NCBI GenBank assembly: GCA_020161845.1
Contig: JAIUNK010000029.1
Span: 1 to 56,979 of the forward strand
DNA length: 56,979 nt
Direction of reading: 5' to 3'
Origin: Actinomycetota bacterium
Lineage (GTDB): Bacteria; Actinomycetota; Actinomycetes; Actinomycetales; Dermatophilaceae
This document shows positions 45,766-54,889 of this stretch, one piece after another. The position numbers and the translations under genes are program-made. How positions within the stretch are numbered: the stretch's first letter is position 1; the number at the start of each line of letters is the position of its first letter. The notes beneath the pieces were generated by a model. The model was not told where the DNA came from. It ran no database searches and was given only the letters and a program-made list of their open reading frames with translations.

Positions 45766-48126
45766 ATGGCCCGCGCCCGCACCGTGTCCCCCGCAGCATC
45801 CGACGCGGAGCCCGTTCCGCCCGCTTCGGCGCCAGCCCCCGGGCCCGGCTCCGGCCCTGGCGCCGGCCCCGGTCCCGGCACTGGCAACCCCATCGCCGAC
45901 CCCGGCGAGAGCGGCACCACGCCAAGCGCCGGCGCATTGACGTCCGCCCCGGCGGCCCCGAAGCCGCGGGCGGCCAACGGGCGCTTCGTGCGGCTCCGGG
46001 AAAGCGCCGCCGAGGCCGACCCGACGCAACTGCCCGAGGAACGATTCCTCGATCGTGAGATCAGCTGGCTGCAGTTCAACGAGCGGGTCCTGCAGCTGGC
46101 CATGGATCCCGACCTCTATCTGCTGGAGCGGGCGCGATTCCTGGCGATCTTCGCGAGCAACCTCGATGAGTTCTTCATGGTGCGGGTGGCCGGCCTCAAG
46201 CGCCGGATCGCCACGGGCCTCGCCGTACGCTCCGCCTCCGGACTCGAGCCGCGCGAACTGCTCGACCGGATCCTGGGCGGCGCCAAGCAGCTCATGGAGG
46301 CGCACGCGCGGTGCTATGCCGAGGAGGTGCAGCCCGCCCTCGCGGAGGAGGGCATCGTCCTGCAGCGCTGGACCGAGCTCGCCGACGACGAGCGCCGACG
46401 ACTCTCGTCCTGGTTCCGCGACCAGGTGTTCCCGGTGCTCACCCCGTTGGCCGTGGACCCGGCCCACCCCTTCCCCTACATCTCGGGGCTCTCCCTCAAC
46501 CTCGCCGTCACGCTCGTCAACCCGAAGACCGGCAACGAGCACTTCGCCCGCGTCAAGGTGCCACCGCTGCTGCCCCGACTGGTGCGGGTGGAATCGGAGG
46601 ACGGCTCCTCGGAGCTGTACGGCGCCCGCTTCGTGCCGCTCGAGGAGATCATCGCGGCGCACCTGGAGCACCTGTTCCCCGGGATGGACGTGCGCGAACA
46701 CTTCACCTTCCGGGTGACCCGCAATGAGGACCTGGAGGTCGAGGAGGACGACGCGGAGAACCTGCTCACCGCGCTGGAGAAGGAGTTGACCCGGCGACGG
46801 TTCGGGCCGCCGGTGCGCCTGGAAGTCGACCGCGACATGGACGACCACGTGCTCGGGATGCTGATGCGCGAGATGTCGGTAGGCCCCAAGGAGGTCCTGC
46901 GGCTGCCCTCGCCGCTGGACCTGCGCTGCCTCAACGCGATCGCGGACCTGGACCGGACCGAGTTGAAATATCCGAGCTTCGTGCCGCGCACGCACCCCGA
47001 CCTGGCCCGGGTCGAGTCGAGCAAGGCCGCAAACATCATGGCCGCGGTGCGCGCCAAGGACGTGCTGGTGCAGCACCCCTACGACAGCTTCTCCACCTCC
47101 GTGCAGGCCTTCGTCGAGCAGGCCGCGGCCGACCCGAAGGTGCTCGCGATCAAGCAGACCCTCTATCGGACCAGCGGCGACTCCCCCATCATCGACGCGC
47201 TGATCGACGCGGCAGAGGCCGGCAAGCAGGTGCTCGCGGTCGTCGAGATCAAGGCCCGGTTCGATGAGCAGAACAACATCGAGTGGGCCCGCAAACTCGA
47301 GCACGCAGGCGTGCACGTGGTCTACGGCATCGTGGGCCTCAAGACGCACTGCAAGCTCTCCCTCGTCGTCCGGCAGGAGTCCGACGGGCTGCGCCGCTAT
47401 TGCCACGTCGGCACCGGCAACTACCACCCGAAGACGGCGCGCCTCTACGAGGACTACGGCCTGTTCACCTGCGACCCGAACGTCGGGGAAGATCTCACTC
47501 GGCTCTTCAACCAGCTTTCCGGGTGGGCCCCGCGGAGCAAGTTCAAGCGGCTGCTGGTCGCGCCCCGATCCATTCGATCGGGCCTGGTCGACAAGGTCGA
47601 GGAGCAGATCTCGCGGGCCACCGCGGGCAAACCGGCCTACGTCGGGGTGAAGGTCAACTCCATCGTCGATGAGCAGATCATCGACGCGCTCTACCGGGCC
47701 TCGCAGGCGGGGGTCGACGTCGACGTGCTGGTGCGCGGCATCTGCGCCCTGCGTCCCGGAATCCCGGGGCTCTCGGAGCGGATCCGGGTGCGCTCGGTGC
47801 TCGGCCGGTTCCTCGAGCACAGCCGCGTCTTCGTCTTCGGCGTCGGTGGGGCGGACGGGGTGTTCATCGGCAGCGCCGACATGATGCACCGCAACCTGGA
47901 CCGGCGGGTCGAGGCCCTCGTCGGCATCAGCGACCCGGGTCACATCGAGCAGCTGGTCAGCAACGTCGCCGCGGGCATGAGCGATGCGACGTCGAGCTGG
48001 CACCTGGACGGGTCCGGCCGGTGGACCCGGCATGACCGCTTGGAGGATGGGACGGCATCGGCCGACCTGCAGGCCGAACTCATCGAGGAGCACTCCCGCC
48101 GTCGCAAGCGCACCCGCGCGCGCTGA
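45766..48126 (+). CDS. ppk1: Polyphosphate kinase 1
   Basis: 786 residues. It makes polyphosphate from ATP. A roughly 85-residue Pro/Gly/Ala-rich N-terminal extension precedes the N domain ([19 protein letters not shown]). The phosphohistidine core is [25 protein letters not shown], with the ATP region [43 protein letters not shown] and the second His block [15 protein letters not shown]. The domain order N-H-C1-C2 is complete. ATG at 45766. Lies between mshD and the Nudix/phosphatase gene, matching the ppk1-mutT1 neighbours of mycobacteria. Confidence 0.97.
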   Translation: MARARTVSPAASDAEPVPPASAPAPGPGSGPGAGPGPGTGNPIADPGESGTTPSAGALTSAPAAPKPRAANGRFVRLRESAAEADPTQLPEERFLDREISWLQFNERVLQLAMDPDLYLLERARFLAIFASNLDEFFMVRVAGLKRRIATGLAVRSASGLEPRELLDRILGGAKQLMEAHARCYAEEVQPALAEEGIVLQRWTELADDERRRLSSWFRDQVFPVLTPLAVDPAHPFPYISGLSLNLAVTLVNPKTGNEHFARVKVPPLLPRLVRVESEDGSSELYGARFVPLEEIIAAHLEHLFPGMDVREHFTFRVTRNEDLEVEEDDAENLLTALEKELTRRRFGPPVRLEVDRDMDDHVLGMLMREMSVGPKEVLRLPSPLDLRCLNAIADLDRTELKYPSFVPRTHPDLARVESSKAANIMAAVRAKDVLVQHPYDSFSTSVQAFVEQAAADPKVLAIKQTLYRTSGDSPIIDALIDAAEAGKQVLAVVEIKARFDEQNNIEWARKLEHAGVHVVYGIVGLKTHCKLSLVVRQESDGLRRYCHVGTGNYHPKTARLYEDYGLFTCDPNVGEDLTRLFNQLSGWAPRSKFKRLLVAPRSIRSGLVDKVEEQISRATAGKPAYVGVKVNSIVDEQIIDALYRASQAGVDVDVLVRGICALRPGIPGLSERIRVRSVLGRFLEHSRVFVFGVGGADGVFIGSADMMHRNLDRRVEALVGISDPGHIEQLVSNVAAGMSDATSSWHLDGSGRWTRHDRLEDGTASADLQAELIEEHSRRRKRTRAR

Positions 48127-48156
48127 GGCGCCGGACGGAACGGGGTGGGGCAGGCG

Positions 48157-49119
48157 ATGAGCGGGGCTCGGGCCAAGGGCCCTGACCAGGTGCGCACGGC
48201 GGGTGTGCTGCCGTGGCGGCGGCGGCACGGCACCTTGGAGGTGGCCCTGGTGCACCGCAAGCGGTACGACGACTGGTCCTGGCCGAAGGGCAAGCTCGAC
48301 GGCGGCGAGCTCTGGCCGGCCGCCGCGCTGCGCGAGGCCGCGGAGGAGACCGGCCTGCGGGTCCGGTTGGGCGTGCCGTTGCCGTCGGCGCGCTATCCGA
48401 TCCCGGCCCGATCGGGCACCCCGCAGGAGAAGATCGTGCGCTACTGGGCGGCCCGACCCCTGGGCGGCGGTGGCGGGCTGCGGCACGAGGTCGACCGGAT
48501 GCGCTGGGTGAGCGTGAAGGCCGCCCGACGCCTGATGACCTACCGGCGCGATGGCGAGCAGCTCGATGCCCTGGTCGCGGCCGAGGACTCGGGCGCGCTG
48601 GCGGCCTGGCCGCTGCTCGTGGTGCGGCACGCCCACGCCCTGGGACGCAAGGCCTGGTCGAAGAAGGACTGGCTGCGGCCGCTGGACGATCGGGGCAGCG
48701 CCCAGGCGCGCGATCTGGTCCCGGTGCTGGCCGCCTACGACGTACGGCGCATCTCCTCCTCCTCCGCGACCCGCTGCATCCACACCATCTCGCCCTACGC
48801 CAAGTCGGCCGGCCTGAAGGTCCACTCGACCGCGTGGTTGTCCGAGGAGGGCTACGAGGACAAGCCCACCAAGATGGCGGCGATCGTCACCGACCTGCTC
48901 GCCGAGGGCCGTCCCGCGCTGGTCTGCAGTCACGGTCCGGTGCTGCCCGACATCGTCGGACTGCTGCTCGACCGGAGCGGCAAGGGTGCCGCGCGGGCCA
49001 TCCTCAAGGAGGCCGCCGAGGACACGTTGGTCAAGGGCGAGGCCCTGGTCGTCCACGTGCGCGGCCGCGGGAAGGCCGCCCGCGTGGTCGCCGCTGAACG
49101 GCACCAGCCGCTGCGCTGA
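48157..49119 (+). CDS. Nudix hydrolase fused to histidine phosphatase (MutT1-like)
   Basis: 320 residues. The N-terminal Nudix domain carries the box G-x5-E-x7-REUxEExGU as GKLDGGELWPAAALREAAEETGL (about 46-68). The C-terminal half is a phosphoglycerate-mutase-like domain with LLVVRHAHALGRKAW (histidine phosphatase RHx) and LVCSHGPVLPDI. The same fusion in mycobacteria (MutT1) removes 8-oxo-dGTP and diadenosine polyphosphates. I chose ATG 48157 (GGGGCAGGC upstream) over GTG 48145. Follows ppk1. Confidence 0.92.
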   Translation: MSGARAKGPDQVRTAGVLPWRRRHGTLEVALVHRKRYDDWSWPKGKLDGGELWPAAALREAAEETGLRVRLGVPLPSARYPIPARSGTPQEKIVRYWAARPLGGGGGLRHEVDRMRWVSVKAARRLMTYRRDGEQLDALVAAEDSGALAAWPLLVVRHAHALGRKAWSKKDWLRPLDDRGSAQARDLVPVLAAYDVRRISSSSATRCIHTISPYAKSAGLKVHSTAWLSEEGYEDKPTKMAAIVTDLLAEGRPALVCSHGPVLPDIVGLLLDRSGKGAARAILKEAAEDTLVKGEALVVHVRGRGKAARVVAAERHQPLR

Positions 49120-49309
49120 GCCGTACGGCGCAGGCTGGTCGGGTTCCAGTTGGAACGAGCGGGCCGCGACCGTTACGGTGATCGAGTGTGCCGGGCCGCG
49201 GCAGCCCCGGGTCCCAATATCAGCCGCTACGAGCGGCCACGCGCCGAGAGGCGCTCCCGGTCCGGCACACCAGAAACCCCGTGATCGCCCATGGCGCCCC
49301 GTTCTGAGC

Positions 49310-49483
49310 GCCGGCCACTCGGCCACTGCCTGTGGCACGGTGGGCATCACCGGCGGCGGGGTCTACGACGCCCTCGTGGGCGAGGCCGCGCGGACGAACG
49401 GACGTCGCCTCCTCACCCGTGATCACCGCGCGCGGCGGACGTATGAGCTGCTCGGCGTGGACTACAGCCTCGTGGGGATCTGA
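49310..49483 (+). pseudogene. C-terminal remnant of a VapC (PIN-domain) toxin
   Basis: In the frame ending at 49483 the last 50 codons give GGGVYDALVGEAARTNGRRLLTRDHRARRTYELLGVDYSLVGI-type text: the PIN-domain Asp of YDALV and Asp of TRDHRA with the usual GVDY ending. No PIN N-terminus (first catalytic Asp, middle Glu) and no antitoxin gene are found in 49120-49310, which otherwise holds nothing I recognise. Confidence 0.65.
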
Positions 49484-49782
49484 ACGCCGGCCGCGGCACC
49501 GGAAGCATCCACGATCGCGGTCTCCCGGGCCGGCTCCAGGTCTATGGCACGTTCCGGACCGGTGGCAAGATCCGCCGCTGCCGGGCCACAACCGGCCAGG
49601 GCGTGCAGTTCGCCGTCGTGGGCCGCGACGCCCCGGGCCCGGCGGGCCGGGCCCTCCCAGCCGCAGGCGGCGCAGATCGCGTGGGTGAAACTGCCCCGCT
49701 CCACGCACGCTGCAGGGGCCGGCTCATCGGCAGCGGGGACCTGCGCCGCCCGTCGAAAACCGCGCCGCTTCGAGTCCACCAT
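49462..49782 (-). CDS. Small zinc-ribbon-like protein
   Basis: 106 residues from ATG 49782. A CxxC pair in ICAACGWEGPARRARGVAAHDGELHALAGC with a His between, a pattern seen in small uncharacterised actinobacterial proteins of about 90-110 residues. It overlaps the end of the vapC remnant on the other strand. Whether it is expressed is uncertain. Confidence 0.5.
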   Translation of the reverse strand: MVDSKRRGFRRAAQVPAADEPAPAACVERGSFTHAICAACGWEGPARRARGVAAHDGELHALAGCGPAAADLATGPERAIDLEPARETAIVDASGAAAGVQIPTRL

Positions 49783-49974
49783 CGCGCCTACGGCTCCTCT
49801 CGGGTCCCGGTGTTCCGCCAGGATCTCGAGCCATCGTCACACAGCCCCGTGCCGGCGTGCGCCGTTCCGGCGATAATCCCTGTCGGGGTGACTCGACCCG
49901 CGGACGAGGCCGCGCACCTGGCGCCGCCTCGGGTACCCGAACATCGGCCCAGACGCCTGGGGCCTGAGGAGAAC

Positions 49975-50751
49975 TCAGCCGAAGCGGCCCGAGATGTAAT
50001 CCTCGGTGGCGCGCTGGCCGGGATTGCTGAAGATCTTCTGCGTGTCGTCGATCTCGATGAGCCGGCCGGGCTTGCCGGTGGCGGCGAGGTTGAAGAACGC
50101 CGTGCGGTCGCTGACGCGCGCTGCCTGCTGCATGTTGTGCGTCACGATGACGATCGTGTATTTCGCCTTGATCTCGTTGATGAGATCCTCGATCGCCAGC
50201 GTGGAAATCGGGTCGAGTGCCGAGCAGGGTTCGTCCATGAGCAGCACCTGCGGCTCCACGGCGATGGCCCGCGCGATGCACAGCCGCTGCTGCTGGCCGC
50301 CGGACAGGCCCGCGCCCGGCTTGTCGAGCCGGTCCTTCACCTCGTTCCACAGGTTCGCCCCGCGCAGCGACTTCTCCACGACCTCGGTCAGCGTCTTCTT
50401 GTTCTTCACGCCGTTGAGACGCAAGCCGGCCGCGACGTTGTCGAAGATCGTCATGGTCGGGAAGGGGTTGGGGCGCTGGAAGACCATGCCGACCGTACGC
50501 CGTACGGCCACGGGATCCATGTCCGAGGCGTAGAGGTTCTTGCCGTCCAGGGCGATTTCGCCCTCGACGCGACCACCGGGGATCACCTCGTGCATCCGGT
50601 TGAGCGTGCGCAGCACGGTGGACTTGCCGCAGCCGGACGGGCCGATGAACGCGGTGACGGAGCGGGGCTCGACGGTCATCGACACGTCCTCCACCGCCTT
50701 GAAGGCGCCGTAGTAGATGTTGACGTGGTTGACGTCGATGCGCTTGGCCAT
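49975..50751 (-). CDS. pstB: Phosphate ABC transporter ATP-binding protein PstB
   Basis: 258 residues. Walker [11 protein letters not shown]-loop [12 protein letters not shown] (typical PstB), signature [14 protein letters not shown], Walker [17 protein letters not shown] and H-loop VTHNMQ. Energises high-affinity phosphate uptake. Last gene of pstSCAB; 58 bp after pstA. Start ATG 50751. The downstream 49783-49974 has a short GC-rich stem (near 49946-49964) but no further gene. Confidence 0.97.
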   Translation of the reverse strand: MAKRIDVNHVNIYYGAFKAVEDVSMTVEPRSVTAFIGPSGCGKSTVLRTLNRMHEVIPGGRVEGEIALDGKNLYASDMDPVAVRRTVGMVFQRPNPFPTMTIFDNVAAGLRLNGVKNKKTLTEVVEKSLRGANLWNEVKDRLDKPGAGLSGGQQQRLCIARAIAVEPQVLLMDEPCSALDPISTLAIEDLINEIKAKYTIVIVTHNMQQAARVSDRTAFFNLAATGKPGRLIEIDDTQKIFSNPGQRATEDYISGRFG

Positions 50752-50809
50752 GGGTTTCCTAGGTCGGCTTTCGGGAACTAGCGGGTCGGTCGGTCGAGCC
50801 TCCGGTCGC

Positions 50810-51730
50810 TCACTTCACCTTGCTGAAGTGAGCGACCAGACGACCCGCGACGTTGAGCACGAGGATGATCAGGATCAGCGTCAAGGCCGTGCCCCAGGAC
50901 CGCTCGATCGCAGGGGCGAGCGCCTCGGTGCGCTCCTGGTTGATCATCGTGGGCAGGGTGGCCATGTAGCCGTTGAAGAGGTTCATGTTGATGAACTTGG
51001 TGTAGGGGGTGAGGATCAGCAGCGGCGCCGTCTCCCCCATCACGCGGGCCAGGCCGAGCAGCACACCGGTGACGATGCCGCCGAACGCGGTCGGCAGCAC
51101 GACGCTGGCGATCGTCTTCCATTTCGGCACGCCCAGCGCATAGGACGCCTCCCGCAGCTCGTTCGGGACGAGCTTGAGCATCTCCTCGGTGGACCGCACG
51201 ATCACCGGGATCATCAGCAGCATCAACGCCAGTGACGAGGCGAACCCGTTGCGCTGGCCGCCGAGCGTGGTGATGAAGACGGCGTAGATGAACAGGCCGG
51301 CGACGATCGAGGGCACCCCGGTGAGGATGTCCACCATGAAGCTGACCACTCGAGCGAACGTGCCGCGACCGTATTCCACCAGGTAGATCGCGGTGAAGAT
51401 GCCGATGGGCACCGAGATGATCGAAGTGACGGCCGCCATCAGCAAGGTGCCCATAATGGCGTGGTAAGCCCCGCCGCCGGAGAGCCGAGAGGTCATGTTG
51501 GCCTGTGAGGTGCTCCACCAGCTGCTGGTGAACAGCATGTGCAGGCCCTCGCTGAGCACGGCGTACAGGATCCAGACCAGCGGCACCATGGCCAGGAAGA
51601 AGCAGGCCCACATGACGATGGTCGCGATGGTGTTCTTGGCCGCGCGGCCCCCGGACTTGCTGCCTAGCTCCAGGTGGGCGGGAGTCGACGAGTTGTCGCG
51701 CGCGTCGGCGGGTGCGGTGACGGTGCTCAT
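50810..51730 (-). CDS. pstA: Phosphate ABC transporter permease PstA
   Basis: 306 residues, six membrane helices. The cytoplasmic EAA loop reads [33 protein letters not shown] Ser/Asp-rich N-terminal extension of about 25 residues precedes helix 1. It overlaps the pstC stop by 4 bp (ATGA at 51727-51730). Confidence 0.95.
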   Translation of the reverse strand: MSTVTAPADARDNSSTPAHLELGSKSGGRAAKNTIATIVMWACFFLAMVPLVWILYAVLSEGLHMLFTSSWWSTSQANMTSRLSGGGAYHAIMGTLLMAAVTSIISVPIGIFTAIYLVEYGRGTFARVVSFMVDILTGVPSIVAGLFIYAVFITTLGGQRNGFASSLALMLLMIPVIVRSTEEMLKLVPNELREASYALGVPKWKTIASVVLPTAFGGIVTGVLLGLARVMGETAPLLILTPYTKFINMNLFNGYMATLPTMINQERTEALAPAIERSWGTALTLILIILVLNVAGRLVAHFSKVK

Positions 51731-52776
51731 TCGGTGAACGCCTTCCTGCGCTCGATGACGACCCGGGCGATGGCGTTGACGACGAACGTCAGGAGGAAGA
51801 GCACCAGGCCGGCGGCGAGATAGGCGCCCGTCTTGGCCGGGGTGTCGAACTCGCCCGCGTTGTTGGCGATCCGGGAGGCGAATGTCTCCCCGCCGCGGAA
51901 GACCGAGAAGCTCCAGGGCGCACTCGGAGCCAGGGCCGACACGATGATCAGGACCGCCACCGTTTCACCCAGGGCGCGGCCGAGGCCCAGCATCGAGGCC
52001 GAGATGACACCGGGCTTGCCGAAGGGCAGCACGGCAGTCTTGATCATCTCCCACTTCGTCGCCCCCAAGGCGAGAGCGCCCTCCTTGTGGGTCACCGGGG
52101 TCTGCGCGAACACCTCCCGAGACAGGGCGGTGATGATCGGCAGGATCATGATGGCCAACACCAGTCCGATGATGAAAATCGTCGAGGCCGAGCTCACCGT
52201 GGTGCTGCCCGGCGGCGTCGCGAAGATGGGGATCCAGCCGAGCACACTGTTGAGGCCCTGCTGAATGCCGCTGTCGCGGATGAAGAATCCGAAATACAGG
52301 GCGCCCCACAGGCCGTAGACGATCGAGGGGACGGCGGCGAGGAGATCGACGAGGGCAGCGGCGGGTTGCTGCAGCCACGGCGGCGCGTACTGGGTGAGGA
52401 ACAGCGCCACCCCGACCCCGAGGGGTACAGCGACGAGCAGGGCGATGATCGAGCTGCTCACGGTCACCCAGAGCATGCTGGCGATGCCGAACCGGGGATG
52501 GTCGCCCGCGACGGTCCATTCCGAGGAGGTCAGGAAGTTGGCTTCATTGCGGGCCAGAGCGGGGATCGCCTGCATGAGCAGGAACACACCGATCAGGGTG
52601 ACCAGCGCGATGACGAGCGCGCCGGACCCGACGGACAATCCGAGGAAGATGGTGTCGCCCGCCCGCCGACTACCGGATCCACCGCCGGCGGCAGGGGTCT
52701 GGGCCGCGTCGCCGGCCCGCACGTTCGGGTCGACGGGCGGTTCGGTGTTGGGCACTCCAGTGGAGGACGTGGTCAT
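51727..52776 (-). CDS. pstC: Phosphate ABC transporter permease PstC
   Basis: 349 residues, six membrane helices after a roughly 45-residue Pro-rich N-terminus. EAA-type loop TPVTHKEGALALGATKWEMIKTAVLPFGKPGVISA. The conserved ALVDLLAAVPSIVYGLWGALYF of PstC is present. Start ATG 52776. It is separated from pstS by 99 bp containing two alternative hairpins, which may set pstS expression above the rest. Confidence 0.96.
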   Translation of the reverse strand: MTTSSTGVPNTEPPVDPNVRAGDAAQTPAAGGGSGSRRAGDTIFLGLSVGSGALVIALVTLIGVFLLMQAIPALARNEANFLTSSEWTVAGDHPRFGIASMLWVTVSSSIIALLVAVPLGVGVALFLTQYAPPWLQQPAAALVDLLAAVPSIVYGLWGALYFGFFIRDSGIQQGLNSVLGWIPIFATPPGSTTVSSASTIFIIGLVLAIMILPIITALSREVFAQTPVTHKEGALALGATKWEMIKTAVLPFGKPGVISASMLGLGRALGETVAVLIIVSALAPSAPWSFSVFRGGETFASRIANNAGEFDTPAKTGAYLAAGLVLFLLTFVVNAIARVVIERRKAFTE

Positions 52777-52824
52777 CGGACCTTCTGACGTGAGGTGAAG
52801 AGAGGGTGCCAGGTGGCGGGGGCG

Positions 52825-52869
52825 GACACCGGCGCTGGGCCTGCCGGTGTCCCGGCCGACCCAGCGCCG
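52825..52869 (-). terminator. Two mutually exclusive hairpins between pstS and pstC
   Basis: Stem A: GACACCGGC (52825-52833) with GCCGGTGTC (52843-52851), 9 bp, loop 9 nt. Stem B: CGGCGCTGGG (52830-52839) with CCCAGCGCCG (52860-52869), 10 bp. They share bases 52830-52839, so only one can form. Partial termination or RNA protection after pstS is the likely effect. Confidence 0.55.
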
Positions 52870-52875
52870 CGGGTC

Positions 52876-53976
52876 TCACTGGATGGCGTCGATCGCCGTG
52901 GTCACCTTGTCGGACACCGACTTCGGCAGCGGAGCATAGCCGACCTGCTCGATCAGCTTCTGGCTGTCGGCGCTGGCGAAGTGCTTCAGGAACGCCTTGA
53001 CGTTCTTGCCCTTGGCCGCGTCCGGGTACTTGCTGCAGACGATTTCGTACGTGATCAGCAGGATCGGGTAGGCGCCCGCCTCCTTGGTCGCGTAGTCGAG
53101 CTTCAGCTTGAGGTCGTTGCCGGTCCCCTCCTGCTTGGCCGCCTCGACGGCCTTGCCGACGTTGGCGCCGGTCAGCTCGACGGGGCCGCCGCCGTTGTCG
53201 ATCTGGGCGATGCCCAGCTTGTTGTCCTTGGCGTAGGACCACTCGACATAGGTGATGCCGCCCGGCGCGGACTTGACCGCGGTGGCGACACCGGCGGACT
53301 TCTCCTTGCCCTCACCCTTGCCCGTCCACTTCTTGGCCGGCTTGGCGGTCCACTTGTCCGCCGCGGCGGCAGCGAGGTAGTTGGTGAAGTTCTCGGTCGT
53401 GCCCGACTCGTCGGAGCGGAAGAAGACCCGGATCGCGGAGGACGGCAGCTTGGCGTCCTTGTTGACCGCGGCGATCGCCGGGTCGTTCCAGGTGGTGATC
53501 TTGCCGTTGAAGATGTCGGCGAGCAGCGCGGGAGTCAGCACCAGCTTGTCGACGCCCTCCAGGTTGTAGCCGATGGCCACCGGCCCGGTCACCATCGGGA
53601 TGTCCCAGGCCGGCGACTTGCACTGGGCCTCGGCGGTCTTGGCCTCGTCCGCCTTGAGCACCGAGTCCGACCCGGCAAAGTCGACCTGGCCGGCGTTGAA
53701 CTGCTTGATGCCCGCACCGGATCCGGTCGGGTTGTAATTCACCCGGGCTCCCGAGCACTTCTGCTGGTAGGTCCGGGTGACCTCGTCGACCGCGTTCTTC
53801 TGAGCCGAGGAGCCCTCGCCGTTGAGCGTGCCGGTGCCGCAGTCCCCCGCCGCGGCGGAGCCGCCCCCCGCGGAGCCGGTCGCTGCCGGGGCGGCGTTGT
53901 CGGAACCGCACGCGGCGAGCCCGAGCACACCGACGAGCGCCAAGGTCGAGACCGCGGCCATACGCTGCGTCTTCAC
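52876..53976 (-). CDS. pstS: Phosphate-binding lipoprotein PstS
   Basis: 366 residues from GTG 53976. Lipoprotein signal STLALVGVLGLAAC (Cys about residue 22), a Gly/Ser/Ala tether, then the phosphate-binding protein: LNGEGSSAQKNAVDEV, YNPTGSGAGIKQF, FAGSDSVL, and RVFFRSDESGTTENF, whose Ser, Asp and Arg residues bind phosphate. Two inner disulphide-forming cysteines. GAGAGG lies about 11 nt upstream. First gene of pstSCAB; PHO-box repeats precede it. Confidence 0.97.
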   Translation of the reverse strand: MKTQRMAAVSTLALVGVLGLAACGSDNAAPAATGSAGGGSAAAGDCGTGTLNGEGSSAQKNAVDEVTRTYQQKCSGARVNYNPTGSGAGIKQFNAGQVDFAGSDSVLKADEAKTAEAQCKSPAWDIPMVTGPVAIGYNLEGVDKLVLTPALLADIFNGKITTWNDPAIAAVNKDAKLPSSAIRVFFRSDESGTTENFTNYLAAAAADKWTAKPAKKWTGKGEGKEKSAGVATAVKSAPGGITYVEWSYAKDNKLGIAQIDNGGGPVELTGANVGKAVEAAKQEGTGNDLKLKLDYATKEAGAYPILLITYEIVCSKYPDAAKGKNVKAFLKHFASADSQKLIEQVGYAPLPKSVSDKVTTAIDAIQ

Positions 53977-54035
53977 GATGATTCGTACCTCTCCACTGAC
54001 CGTTTGCAGGAACGGCCATTGCCATTCCGGTGCCG

Positions 54036-54090
54036 AGCCTAAGGAGGACGCATGTCCCGCTTCGTTCGGGATCGTGAACGGAAGGTGAAC
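54036..54090 (-). promoter_or_regulatory. pstS promoter with PHO-box repeats
   Basis: Minus strand: GTTCACCTTCC followed directly by GTTCACGATCC (plus-strand GTGAAC at 54085-54090 and 54074-54079), two perfect 11-bp direct units, and 33 bp further a TAGGCT -10 (54041-54036). The site lies just upstream of the expected -35, the position for a PhoB/RegX3-type activator. Confidence 0.75.
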
Positions 54091-54173
54091 ACCCCGCGGA
54101 CGTGTGGGAAGTCACTCGCATCGGGGACGTGAGGCGGCCACTCCGGGCCTGTCCTGCCCATACTCCTGCACTG

Positions 54174-54887
54174 TCAGTCCAGGTCCCCGCGGCGCCACGC
54201 GCGCGCGGCGGCGGTGAGATCTTCCGCCATGGCCAGCACGGCCGCGGCCGAGCGCGCGTGCCGCTCGCTGAGCTGCTCCGTCGTCAGGTCGCGGGCGCGG
54301 GGATCGCACACCGGTACGCCGGGATCGCGCGCGGCCCGGCCGGCGGCCACGACCCGGCAGAACGCAGCGGCTCGGTCCAGGGCGACCGCGACATCACCGT
54401 CATACATCCCCCGCAGGATCGCGTCGGCGAGTTCCCGCATCGCATCCGGTCCCGGCGGGCTGGCCGCCCCGGCGATGACCGTGGCCACGTCGGCGTGGGC
54501 CATCCCCTCGGCGAAGTCGTTGCTGGCCGCCAGCGGATCACGGCGGACCCACTCGCGCACGACGTACAGCCGCCACAGTGTTCCCGGCAGGCTGCGGGGC
54601 GGTCGCGACGCCCACAGCTCCGCGACCGTGTCCAGACCCAACTCGTCGACGAGCCGGACGAGCCGGTTCGTCACCTCCGGATCGGTGGACGCCCGGCCGG
54701 TGCGCACCATGATGGCGGCGGTCTCGTGAGCGATCTCGCTGATCACGGCCGGGTCGAGCCGGTCTTCGCCGAAGGAGTCCAGGCCGGCGGGGTCCAGCGG
54801 CGCAGGCCGCCGAAACACCGGTCGCCGCGACGGTCCTGCGGCGCTGTCGCCGCCGCGTGACTCGTTGGCGCCACCGTGCGCGGTCAA
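54174..54887 (-). CDS. Uncharacterised helical protein downstream of treZ
   Basis: 237 residues from TTG 54887, two bases after the treZ stop, so coupled. About 40 disordered residues come first, then an all-helical part: DRLDPAVISEIAHETAAIMVR, NRLVRLVDELGLDTVAELW, PGTLWRLYVVREWVRRDP, ADAILRGMYDGDVAVALDRAAAFCRVVAAG. I recognise no catalytic motif. Proteins of this kind stand near unrelated genes in actinobacteria. No function given. Confidence 0.7.
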   Translation of the reverse strand: MTAHGGANESRGGDSAAGPSRRPVFRRPAPLDPAGLDSFGEDRLDPAVISEIAHETAAIMVRTGRASTDPEVTNRLVRLVDELGLDTVAELWASRPPRSLPGTLWRLYVVREWVRRDPLAASNDFAEGMAHADVATVIAGAASPPGPDAMRELADAILRGMYDGDVAVALDRAAAFCRVVAAGRAARDPGVPVCDPRARDLTTEQLSERHARSAAAVLAMAEDLTAAARAWRRGDLD

Positions 54888-54889
54888 GC

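Noticed and set aside
45604-49350. 1248-codon open frame on the minus strand opposite ppk1 and the Nudix gene
   Set aside because: It is antisense to two well-supported genes, has no domain, and is an effect of high-GC third positions.
49603-50781. 392-codon plus-strand frame opposite pstB
   Set aside because: Antisense to the clear ATPase, without motifs.
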